From: Apium graveolens
Lineage: Eukaryota; Streptophyta; Magnoliopsida; Apiales; Apiaceae
DNA length: 64,000 nucleotides
Assembly: GCF_009905375.1 (NCBI RefSeq)
Contig: NW_027417692.1
Location: forward strand, 1-64,000
Reading direction: 5' to 3'
Shown: piece after piece, positions 53,780-64,000 of the stretch
Position numbering within the stretch: position 1 is the first letter of the stretch
Layout of the letters: every line of letters starts with the position of its first letter
The notes under the pieces: model-generated
Told to the model about the DNA's origin: nothing
Database searches by the model: none
The model's input: the letters and a program-made list of their open reading frames with translations, nothing else
Position numbers and translations under genes: made by a program

Positions 53780-56700
53780 AGATGTGTGGTGCCCTAAAAT
53801 CCGGGGTCAGGAATCTCGGAGGCCACGCCATCTAAATTATTACAACCACACAACTCACACTACAATATATCAATACTCACGCTTCACGACCCCACACTTA
53901 TTACACACACACACTTATAGGTTATTGTCTTGGAAACGAATCATTCATAACTAGAGTAATTTCAACCATCAAGTGATAATTATTACAACCCAAAAGTGAT
54001 TTAGTATTACCGGGGAGTAACCTTTAAGTAAGGCTAGTCCTCCGACCAAATATACGTTTCTTATCTATTAACTTACATAAGTCATACTTATAAATAAGCC
54101 GAACTAAAAACAACTGAAAACTAATCCAGCTTATTCGGACTACCTGTGGTACAACACCAAACAATCTAAGGAACAACTAGCCATTTCCTACCCGTTTCCT
54201 GGCTGTGGTTCTCATGGCAGGCATCTTGATTCACTGTTGTGTTGTGTCAATTTAAGAAAACAAGTGTGAGCTATAATGCTCATCATAATAATGTACAGTA
54301 TGAAAATGACTGTATGATAACTTATGTAAAACATCATATATGATAATTATGTTTTATTCGAAAATAGTTTTCCTTGGTGATACACACCTTCTTATGAAAA
54401 CAATTTTTTTAAGGGATTTTAATATCCTGCGAGTACTTTAATAGTAATCCCAGCACCTAGGATTGGGTTACGGTATTGCATCACATTTCCAATTGGAAGA
54501 ATTAGGACATTCGTTGGAGCCACCGCATACGATGATCAATCGTACTGCGATAAAAGTAACCTTTTCTACTAGTAGAAGGACGACACCTTCGTATCCCGGT
54601 TATCACCCTGGCCACATTCGGGCTACGTGTCCCATTTCGGGTATACACACACTTCGCAGGTCCTTAGGTACATATTGTACCGTCTCCTACGGTACCAGTA
54701 GTCTATCCAATACACGAAGTACTTGGATCCTACCCCTCCCTTGTCCTTTAGGAAATCCTATCATATCTCGAGAACTCGAACCACATCGAAGTTCCCCCAA
54801 GCGTTTTGCTTGTTGATAGGCATAGCTTTACTTCATATATATATATATGTACTTCTGAAAGTTTTCGGAGGAAGTACTAAGGATGTGAGTTGACCGTTGT
54901 CAACAGATAATTAAATAAGGGGGAAAAGTTTCTCCTTGAAACTATATTCAAAATATTAAATAAGTCAGGGTAATATTCTCCGACGATCTGAAATTACTCG
55001 AATGATTCTCCGAATTCAGAAAGTATGTTTTAAATCAGGATCTATGATTTTTAAATCAATAATAAACCCTTTAATGAATAATAAATAATTAAACGATATT
55101 CAATAAATAATTAAACCTTGAATGAGTTTAATCTTTAAAATAATATTTGAAATAATATTTCTCAACTAATTTATGTCTACGTAATTAATAATCCTTAATG
55201 GTTAATCAGGTTTGAAATAAATAAGTGTTGGAGAATACCTTTCCTATAATAAATGATTAGTAGATAAATAATTCTTGTCCGAACGATAAAGTATAGTTGA
55301 GGGAATACGATCTTTGGAAATCGTTTTAATAAAAGTTCGAGGTATTTTAATATTTCGTAAGTGGACGTTGAGTCCCTTTAAAACGTACTACTATGGACTT
55401 ATAATCGTCCTATAACATCACCGGAATGATTCCCGGGTTTTTATCTTGAAATCCCGACCGACTCTCAGTCTTATTATAATACGTCACGCTTATAGCGGAA
55501 TAAACATTTCACGATATATACTTATCGTACAACATCGCTACATTATGCGAAAATTCAATAACTACGTATCATGGTAAGCATGGTATTTATACATTGATAA
55601 TAAAACAATCATTTCACAACACAACAGTAAATGGAGTTGGGTTCGCAAACTTACCTGGGTATCTCGAGGTGGAGGATGCTCTAGGTTCCGCTCGGAAATC
55701 TATAACCATAAACACAATTCATTTCGTTAGGTCTCGTTCTAATTTACGGCGACTCGCACTCATGTGCTACTTATTATGCACCCTCTCAACTTATACTACC
55801 CATATTATTCCTTTAAGTCATTATTCACATTATGGTCACTTTATTTTTCTAAGTATCTTAGGTTCATTCTCATTATCGCCGTCGGCTCCGCTTATGGATT
55901 CTACGGTTTCTAATCGCGCGGTCTCGGCTCCGATATTTTTATAAAATTGAGAAATAATTATTTTTTCACTTGAATTTTTATGGCAGTTAGGAAACTCAAT
56001 ATTTTACTCTCTGTAAAAATTTCATGATTTATGAACACTTTTAAGTCGATCCTTTATATTTTCAAAGTTCGTAATTCGTAGCAATTTTTGTTGCGTAAAT
56101 CACTTTTAGTAAAACGATCATAACTTTTGATCCGTAAATTAGAATCAAGCGATTCAAGCGGATAAACGATCCTTATAACATTTTATATCATAATCAAGGG
56201 TTATTTTTCAAGAAATTACATTTTACAACTTCGGGACTTTCTGCAGAAACTTAAAGTTACGATTTGTTGGTTTTAACGGAGTTACGTTTACGATCGGGGT
56301 TTCGTTTACACCCTAACTCTTAACACAACCACCAACAATCATCATTTCATCATTAACACAAAAACTCCTCTCAAGAACATCATGTTCTTGAGACAACAAC
56401 AATCAACCTTAAATCTACTTAATTCATACATCCAGATTTCATGACTACCACTTCTAAAACTAGGTTTACTACCACATACTAAATGGATCTTAAAAATGAA
56501 TCTTAAATAAAGTTGGGCCAAAGATTTTTACCTTTATTGAAATCTTGAGATGTGTTTTTGAGGATGGTAGAGGCTTGGAAGTGCTTGGTATGATTTTTGG
56601 AACCTAAAACCACCATTGAAATCAAGAAACCAAAGAGGAGTTACTATTCATACTATTCACTAGTGACTTTCTTGATTTTATTTCACCCATCAAACCTTGA

Positions 56701-57519
56701 TAAAAAGAGATGAAAAAATTTAATACCTTAGTTTGATTTCTAGGAAGCTTGAGAATTAATGGGATGATTTTACCATGGCTAGATTTTGAGATTTGAATTT
56801 GGATTTCTTCCTTTTTTCTTGAAGGCCGAATGGAAGCAATGAAGGGGTGGGGCTATTTATGCTTGCTTCTCTTGGTTGCTTCTAGTAAATGGGGGTAATA
56901 TCTTTCCTTGATATTTATTCTTCCTAGTATAGCATTCTAGTTTTATTCCTTGTTGCAAATCTTGGGGACAAAATCCAAGTAGCTTGCTAGGTACAAGCTA
57001 ACTACATGTGTAAGCTTCCTTAGCACACTATTTTGACTAGCTTGCTTGATCATCCTATGGTTAGCTTACTATTTGATAAAGTAACCATGGTTACTTTCTT
57101 ACCGTGGTTTAGTTAGTGCGTTACTTTTGTTTAATCGTTTACGCGTTCGCTCGGTTGCTTAAACGTTTTCGTAATACTTACTCGTAAATGATTTGTGACG
57201 TAATTCCTTTCGTACTTATTCCTTATATTTTGAATTATCATACTTGAATATAATTCCGTAGGGTTTTAATCTTGTAATTATATTGTGATTCCCGAAATCT
57301 TCGATGAGTCATAAATACAGTCGTTTTTCAAAGTTTGTTTTCTTCGAAAACTAATAGCGTTTACGTACACTCATTTGGTACGTATAATCGTAATATCAAC
57401 TCCGAAACTCATTTTCTCATATACTACATAGTGTGGACTCAAAAGTTTTTCCCGTCCGTCAGGGTTATTATTCATTAAACGTTTTACAAGGTCTCAAAAT
57501 TTCGAGTTATTACAAGATG
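53780..57519 (-). mobile_element. Solo LTR of a Tekay-like Ty3/gypsy element with AGATG duplication
   Basis: The LTR is 53785-57514 (3730 bp), running TGTGGTGCCC to GAGTTATTACA in plus orientation. It is flanked by AGATG at 53780-53784 and 57515-57519. It has no internal region, PBS or polypurine tract, so it is a solo LTR left by LTR-LTR recombination. The ends (GTTATTACA; ATCCGGGGTCAG) match the Tekay-B LTR style, so it belongs to a related family in minus orientation. Removing it with one AGATG restores the copia-C ORF3 frame. Open stretches inside have no recognisable product. Confidence 0.92.
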
Positions 57520-58830
57520 TGCTCTCTTTGTGTGTGCCATCCTTATTTCTTCTTTCATACACTTGAATTTGTTCAAGTGTTTGTGCAAACTCTTTACAAG
57601 GTGCATTTGGGTGGATGCTTTGTTCAATAGAGACACCATGTTGAGAGAATACCCCCAGAGTCTGTTTTAAACCCTGTTTTACAACTACATCCTTTTGGGA
57701 GGATGCATAGGTGGCTTGAGTGGTCAGCTCAGTTTGTTTCACCTTCTTTGTTTTCTTGACCAATGGTGACTCTTGTTTTGTTTGGTCCTCACCACTCTCA
57801 TTGATTATTGCTAAAGGTGTCTGCTCTCTCTTTTTTTACTCACTTTACCCTTTTGAGAGGACGAAGTGGTTGGTTTCCTAGCTTCTAATGGTAAAGAAAA
57901 AAGGGTCTCAGTATGGGAAGGTCCCTTTTGGTGTTCATGTGTTTGTTCTTCCACAGGTACAGGAACCATTATTGCACTAGATGTGATAGCAGACCTCATG
58001 TCAGGCATGGGGTAAGGGTAAGTCCTAAATTTCTCCAACATAAATGGAGTGATTTTGAGATTCGCACTTACCTTGTTCTTTGTAGTAAGTGAGCCAAATA
58101 AAATTTTGGGCACTTGCTTACAATTGCCTATTTTTGTCATATCTATACCAATAAGTAAATGAATGTTTGGAACTTTATGATTTAAGATAGACATTATAAA
58201 CCTAGAAAAGAAAATTTCCTTATCTCTTGAAGACAAAGGCATAGTTAGCCTTGTGCTGAGTTCCTGCCGAATTAGCATCCTCACGTTGATGTGTCTGTTG
58301 TCAGCCGTTGAGAATACCAGTTTCTGAACTACACTAGAAATGTTATCATACCCTGTCTTCCTACATGTGAATGCTCTCATAATAAAGTCAAACAGGAATG
58401 CCCAGTCCTTCCTCAGATTCTTCTTGTTGAGACTGGCTAGGTTGATCTTTTCACCGTAGTTGATGAAGTCCATGAATTCTGCTAGTTCATCCTGAGTGGG
58501 AACCTCCATCAAATTTTCAGTAGGAATGCCCAAAGCCATGTTCACATCAGTTTCTGAAAATTCCACTTGTTGACCCTGAATGGAGCAATTAACCACCATA
58601 GAAGCAGTTTGGTTCTCATGCACCACTGTTCTTATCACAGCTGTGTTCCAGAAATCCCCTAGAACATCCAAGTACAGGACTGGATTTGTTGTTAGAGCAC
58701 CTGCAAAGTAAGTTTCAGAGAGAAACTTCACAAAACTCTTGAAAGTATCAGGAGCCTGATTTGCATCAGTAAAAGCGAGGTAATTGGTGCCCTCCGTTGG
58801 GATGAAAGATGTAACTGTGTTTGATGCCAT
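57520..58830 (-). pseudogene. Copia-C ORF3, N-terminal part
   Basis: ATG at 58830 gives MASNTVTSFIPTEGTNYLAF. The N-terminal 300 or so residues align in pattern with copia-2 ORF3: FVKFLSETYFAGAL, VLYLDVLGDFWNTAV, VEFSETDVNMALGIP, LNKKNLRKDWAFLFD. A frameshift in an A7/GA-repeat near 57820-57835 moves the frame. The protein continues from 57763 to the solo-LTR site. The ORF3 N-terminal fold resembles the 'putative plant transposon protein' type of domain found in plant transposon-associated proteins. That resemblance is from memory and unverified. Confidence 0.8.
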
Positions 58831-59040
58831 TGGAATAGTTTGAATTTGAGTGGGTAAGGAAATAGAGAGAGAAAGAGTTTGAAACAAGAGAGAGCGGTTG
58901 AAAATTGGAAAAATTAGGTCACTTAGAGATCTCGAAAGCGTAAAGAGGTGTATATCAAAATGTCTGGGTATTTATAGTAAAAGGTAAATGACTTATCGAG
59001 AACTAAAAATGGACATTTGGAATTTACTTATCGAGAAGTC
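58831..59040 (-). other. Copia-C gap upstream of ORF3, ending at an abrupt junction
   Basis: Non-coding. It contains two copies of the copia-C word (ACTTATCGAGAA near 58991 and 59024). In copia-2 the same gap (47172-47727) separates pol from ORF3. Here pol should follow, but at about 59040 the sequence changes to gag of an unrelated copia (copia-D). Confidence 0.7.
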
Positions 59041-59872
59041 ATATTCAGATCCTCCAAATAAGCATGATAGTTCCTCTTCCAATGACCTGGTTTCTTGCAA
59101 TAGTGACAATCACCAACCTTTGGAACATCACCTTTAGGCTTCAAAGCCTTGGTCGGATCAGGTTTCAGATTGGCATTCGATTTAGATCCCATTTTTTTCT
59201 TGCCTTTCCATTTACCCTTTCCTTTGGCCTTCCCCTTATTCACCATCAACATAGGAGCAGGGGATGCCTTCTGAACGTTGGTCTCAGCAGTTTTCAACAT
59301 AGCCAATAGTTCAGTGGGGTTCTTATCTATTTCATTCATATTGTAATTCATTACAAATTGAGAATAGTTGTTGTTTAAAGATTGCAAAATTGGGTCAATC
59401 TGGTGCTCCATAGCAATCGGGGCACCCAACTTGGCAAGTACTCAATATACCCAATCATTATTAGAATATGCGGTCCAACCGGATCACGTTCTCCCTGCTT
59501 ACATGCATGCAACGATTTGAAAGTATCAAACCTCTCCTGACAAGCCTATCATTCAAACATACATTTAAGGTGCTCAATCATATCATAAGAATCCATATTC
59601 TCATGTTATTTCTGAAGTTCAGCACTCATGGTCGCTAACATGAGACATTGAACATCTGTGTCATCATCGATATGTTTCTGATAAACATTATGTTGAGCAC
59701 GAGATGCTCCTTCAGGGAGAGGTGCAGGGCGAGGGATATCTATGACATAGAGCTTGCGCTCTTGTTTGAGGACAATCCTCAAGTTCCTCTGCCAGTCAAG
59801 GAAGTTTGTTCCTGTCAGCTTGTCCTTCTCAAGTACTTATCGCACAGAGAAGTTGTTTGAATTGATTGCCAT
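59041..59872 (-). pseudogene. Copia-D gag, truncated and frame-broken
   Basis: ATG at 59872 reads MAINSNNFSVR and then a stop in place of a sense codon. The classic copia gag pattern follows (LTGTNFLDWQRNLRIVLKQE, CLMLATMSAELQK, YDMIEHLKCMF, QERFDTFKSLHACKQGE). A frame change near 59430 leads to the open piece 59429-59028 (SLNNNYSQFVMNYNMNEIDK) and a CCHC knuckle CHYCKKPGHWKRNYH, whose final Cys is Tyr. Several stops are present. It differs from SIRE-type gag in having a short N-terminus and this knuckle style. Confidence 0.88.
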
Positions 59873-61718
59873 TTGATATCTACAATGTTTAAAGTGCATA
59901 AGATAAATTAGTTTACAGATGATTATTAAATTATGTTCAAGTGATTATTCATATATATTCAAAATATATATCTCCCACTACTTTATCAAATTAATAGCCC
60001 TAACTATTAATTCGGAAAGAGTATCTTCTATATACTTTCTAGTGAGCCAAGATCCAAATTTTCACAATGTTTTAGTTCAGCTTTGGCTTTACTCCTAAAA
60101 CATGATTCAATAAGGTAGATAATATTTGTCAATTATATCAACTATATAACTCTTGGATAGTTTAGTGGAACAACATTTATTCTTATTTATCCAATAAATC
60201 TCACCAAACTCTATGCCTCTAAGTTCACAATCCTATTGTGGTAACTTAGTTAAGTTAAAACCCAAAGGTCTAAAAAGTATCATATACACGATAGATGGGA
60301 GTACTTCGCTATGGCGAACCCACTCCTTATCGATCTAGGGGTTAACGCGTTGGACATATTGGAAGGCATCTAAATAACTTAATATAAACATTAGGGTTTT
60401 GTTAGTATTATAACGATCATGATCCCATCATAAAGAGATTCCCAATTTTTCCTTGAATAAAACAATTCAAATAAATACTCGTCAATGGTTTGATTTCCAG
60501 GTAGTGGAGGAGTCACATCAGTCTCGCTTAAAACCCACAGCCTTACAAGTTCTATGAACCCGTTGTTGACAAAATCACCCCATATCGGAAATAAAGAAGA
60601 TTCGTATTTCATTCTGTGTTTCATAAACACGAGAATCTCATAATCGTTTATAAATTTTAAAATCTTGAGTCATTACAGATTTTATCTTGTTTAGGCATGG
60701 CATGGGTGACGTATTCAATACATACATTAATGCAAGATTAATCTAATTAAAGCATGCATCATTAACTATTCTAAGCATACATTCATACATCAATATGTAA
60801 AGTGCAATAAAGTAAATGTGTTTGGTTATGGCCCCATCCTATGTGATCTTTATCAAGCTCATGATAAAGATCAAGGTCAATCTAATATGGTGATGGAAAT
60901 AAATACAACTACTTATTACATAAGTCTTCTTCTTTGTTTAGACTTCTTGTATGCCTCGTCTTCTTCTTTGTTTAGACTCCTTGTATGTCTCGTCTTCTTC
61001 TTTGAATCACCTCTATTGCATAGCCTTCTTAAGTCTTCAATTACATTACATGATTGAAAGTAAAACTAATCTAATGAACTTACAAGAATAACTCGAGTTA
61101 CATTCGAGATTTATGATTACAAAGATTGACGACATGCAAGTCGTATTTAAAACCAAAACTATTACACTAAGGTCGAAAGACCATAACCATCCACCATGCT
61201 CATACAACACATAAAAGCATGTTAAAACACATAATCTGATCTTAACATATCATATTATTCATGATCTAATCATAAAAAGAAATATGACAAAAATCAGAAA
61301 AATCATAAAAACAAGAATCACTGTTTACGGGCTGTAAACGACGTCAAATGCCTTACAGACGAGTCGATAATAGCTTTAGCTAACAATTTTGTTCAGACGC
61401 TCATTTACCTATCGAATAGGGTATTCGTTTGCGTAAATCGGATACCAGACCCAGATTTCAGCAAATCTGCAGCAGCCAATTCAGAATCTGTATCTAATAC
61501 GATTCTCATAATTATAACAAACATAAATCATGTATATATCAGTATATATACAAATTACATAATCATCTTATGATTATACAACTCACATGAATATCATATA
61601 TTCAAAACCATACATATACAAGCATATTATATCAACATCAAATCATGGCAAATCACGTACATCCTCATATATCGAAAATGGTTAAACACATAAACGAATT
61701 AAAAACTGTTCGCAAGTA
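59873..61718 (-). other. Copia-D leader region (1.8 kb)
   Basis: An unusually long gap between PBS and gag for a copia element. It is AT-rich and non-coding as far as I can see. It contains a 34-bp tandem duplication at 60925-60992. It may include an inserted fragment or an intron, but I see no clear boundary. Confidence 0.5.
60925..61004. repeat. 34-bp tandem repeat in copia-D leader
   Basis: Two units of TCTTCTTCTTTGTTTAGACT plus 14 bp (60925-60958 and 60959-60992) differ at two sites. A partial third copy follows (60993-61004). Confidence 0.85.
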
Positions 61719-61730
61719 GCTCTGATGCCA
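61719..61730 (-). other. Copia-D primer-binding site
   Basis: The minus strand reads TGGCATCAGAGC next to the LTR. It differs by one base from the usual initiator-Met complement TGGTATCAGAGC. Confidence 0.82.
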
Positions 61731-61731
61731 T

Positions 61732-63222
61732 TGAAGGGTTTTTAGCACATAAACGCAATGAAAAACGTAAATTTAAATCTTAAAAATCAAAACCCTCCGC
61801 ATGATCCATGTGAAAAACAATATTTAATTCGTAGTTCAGTATGTTTACCTTAAGAAGCTTTACATTAATAGAAATATGGAGGTCTTGAATAATCACCACG
61901 TAGCCCATCGCTGGAACGATCTACGCCTTGAAAGTATCCACACGAATGATCGCCGGGAGGATGGGTGTGTACTAGCACGTTCTTGAGGCCGCCTTCTTGC
62001 TCTCTCTATCTCTCTTCAAGCTGCTAGGGTTTATGTTTTATCAAATAAAACGTGTAACCCTAATTCTATTAGAAAAATATATTATATAGGCAAGAGCTAA
62101 TGGGCCTCTAACCCTAAACTGAATTTAGAGTTATTATTATTATTACGAAATTCTAATTATTATATTATTAAGTCTCACTTAATCATCCAATAACTTAATT
62201 TCAGATTTAATATTAAATTCGAATTACTTATATTCAATTTAAATCCAAATTTAAATTAAATAATCCTCCAATCATTCTTTGTGCGACCCTTTAGGTTATT
62301 ATTACGTTGGCAACAATTTTAAATATAATTTAAAATCATAAAAAATGAGCGGCATCTAGTAATACATCATTGTTACCCAAGTAATAATAATTAAATCGCT
62401 AATCAATTAAACCTTTCATGAATAATGTACAATGTAATATAATCCCTTTAGCCTTATATTATAGATCAAACTCGAGGCATGCATTATGTCATCCTCTGTT
62501 AACGTTCAATCCTTCTTTATTTGAACAATGAGTAAACTATTAAACAAATCAGTATTTGAGCACGACCATGCATTTTATAGTCTTACTCAATCAAGAGGTC
62601 AATAATATCACTCCTTTAATAAAGGAGGGCTAAATCCCATCTAGATCATTCATATTTCTCATACGATTCATAATGTACCCAATGTCTACTTTTATTATTA
62701 CCCGGTCAAGGATAACTTTTAATGGTATCAAAGTATATTAATTCTCGTATAGAAATATAATGATTTCAGGTCAAAGGACCAATACATCATTATTACTGTG
62801 AGATTAACTTATGACACTATAAACATGTAGTATCTCACAACGGGTCAATCCAGCATAATGTATTTAATACATGTGCCTGTGTTTTGACTTTAGTATCACC
62901 ATACCTATGATCAATGAAATATGATCATCAGCCAACAAACACACTAGTCTCAATGTATTTATTATCGTCCCTTAACAATAATACTTGACTAGGGATCTTT
63001 AGGAATATCATTAATATTCTCATAATCTCATTTCTAAGTCACATACTTAGAGATATAGATTTACATATCATATTCCAAGGACATTTATTAATCTAACATC
63101 TTATCGCAGAAAATAAAGATATAATAAATTACTAAAGAATAATCCATATAATCATAATTAATAATCCAAATGTTTCATAATATAAACATAATAGTGTTAT
63201 TTCTAGGGCACAAACACTAACA
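61732..63222 (-). repeat. Copia-D 5' LTR (1491 bp)
   Basis: On the minus strand it starts TGTTAGTGTTTGTGCCC (at 63222) and ends AAAAACCCTTCA (at 61732), with TG...CA ends. It sits directly upstream of a PBS. No partner LTR is in the window. The bases beyond the outer end are CGTAT. Confidence 0.82.
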
Positions 63223-64000
63223 CGTATTGTAGTAGCGCGCGCCCGTGCCAGGATTACAGAAAGACAGCGCGCCCGTGTTGATGAAGCGCGCGCCCGCGCT
63301 AGGCCGGGATGGAAGAATTCTAATTCTACTTGGATTCTGAGAGTTTGAAGCCCTGGTTGATTCCACAACATATATATTAATATTTATGATCGTTTTTCAT
63401 AACGAGACGTACCAGAGCTTAGGGAGAAGGCGTAAGAAGACCGTATAGCATAATTCAACCAAAGCGAAGAGGATCTAGTTTATTCTTGTGATTCTTTATT
63501 TTAAGTTGTAATCTTGGATGCTAGTTTTCTTATTTGTGAACTTATTCTCTTGTATAACGTACTTGGTTTATTATTTATTCAGTATAAAGACTGTGTTTAT
63601 TATACCATGCTTTCATCGGAACCCATGTTGATGATGAGTCCGATTATGGGCTAATCGTTATCCTGGGGTTCTAACGGATTTACTTATGGATTTCTTTAGT
63701 TAATATATTCCGATGCCTTAGTGTGTGGTGATTTTATGATATCCTAGTATTGGTTGTGCTTATTCGTCTTATAAGCATCGCGAACTTATAAGATAGCGTG
63801 TTAATCTCTATTGAATCGAAAGTGAATTTAGGGGTTTAGAACTTCCCATGCTAGCATAGGTTCATGTATTTGATATGCATGATTCGTAGGTAATTTTAAC
63901 CATCTTACTTGCCCTATTTAATCATGATAGATAACTTGTGCATTAAACCGTTATGTTGTCAAATTTTATAGACATATAGGGTCTCAATATAATTGGTTTC
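63223..64000. other. Unassigned DNA with GC-rich triplicated motif
   Basis: Three related GC-rich words, AGCGCGCGCCCGTGCC (63234), AGCGCGCCCGTGTTG (63266) and AGCGCGCGCCCGCGCT (63285), lie within 67 bp in otherwise AT-rich DNA. No long open frame is supported. The following sequence resembles an untranslated or LTR region of another retroelement, but I cannot assign it. Confidence 0.45.

Larger units (their letters stand above)
59041..63222 (-). mobile_element. Copia-D: 5' part of a different Ty1/copia element, truncated
   Basis: A minus-strand element with 5' LTR 61732-63222, PBS 61719-61730, a long leader (59873-61718) and gag from ATG at 59872. It stops inside the gag zinc-knuckle region at about 59041, where copia-C sequence begins. 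No pol and no 3' LTR are present, so the rest was lost in a deletion or recombination. Confidence 0.82.

Noticed and set aside
55594..55944. Plus-strand frame of 116 residues in the solo LTR
   Set aside because: Lies in LTR sequence with no homologue recognised and no domain. Treated as chance.
60391..61057. Short frames in the copia-D leader
   Set aside because: Low complexity or repeat-derived (34-bp tandem), no recognisable domain.

Overview
The window looks like repeat-rich plant nuclear DNA, probably from a eudicot. The evidence is the retrotransposon lineages present (SIRE-type Ty1/copia, Tekay/Del-type and Tat-type Ty3/gypsy), primer-binding sites matching plant initiator-Met tRNA, and the very high AT content between elements. 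I found no host protein-coding gene, rRNA, tRNA gene or CRISPR array. Nearly every base belongs to a nest of LTR retrotransposons of different ages. The species cannot be fixed from sequence alone.

Layout. (1) 1-16351: a minus-strand SIRE-type copia element ('copia-A', 3' part beyond the left edge). Its gag was split at a TATAT target by a plus-strand Tekay-type element ('Tekay-A', 2441-15152) with unusually long 3.4-kb LTRs. (2) 16352-17394: AT-rich, unassigned. (3) 17395-33577: a minus-strand Tekay-type element ('Tekay-B'). Its 3' LTR contains an inserted block carrying a second half-LTR plus 350 bp of the DNA that flanks the other end of the element. (4) 33578-35725: a decayed plus-strand Tat-lineage gag-pro-RT relic. 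(5) 35726-59040: an old minus-strand copia ('copia-C') of which only the 3' LTR and a very long downstream ORF survive. That ORF is interrupted by a solo Tekay-like LTR (53785-57514, TSD AGATG) and by a young plus-strand SIRE-type element ('copia-2') fused at its left end to a TRIM-like miniature element. The whole fusion, 39984-53449, is bracketed by one TSD (AGTAC). (6) 59041-63222: the 5' LTR, leader and broken gag of an unrelated minus-strand copia ('copia-D'), joined abruptly to copia-C. (7) 63223-64000: unassigned DNA with a GC-rich triplicated motif.

Most notable system. Copia-2 carries a 9-bp word, TCAACGGAT, and its complement ATCCGTTGA about forty times. The word occurs in both LTRs, in gag, in the integrase/RT linker of pol, between pol and ORF3, and inside ORF3. 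Four copies form the same perfect 9-7-9 inverted repeat. Copia-A has the word as well. The related copia-C has a different repeated word (GACTTRTCGATATCT) in its LTR. This suggests a lineage of copia elements, with an extra ORF of about 1500 residues, whose families each carry their own dispersed sequence tag.
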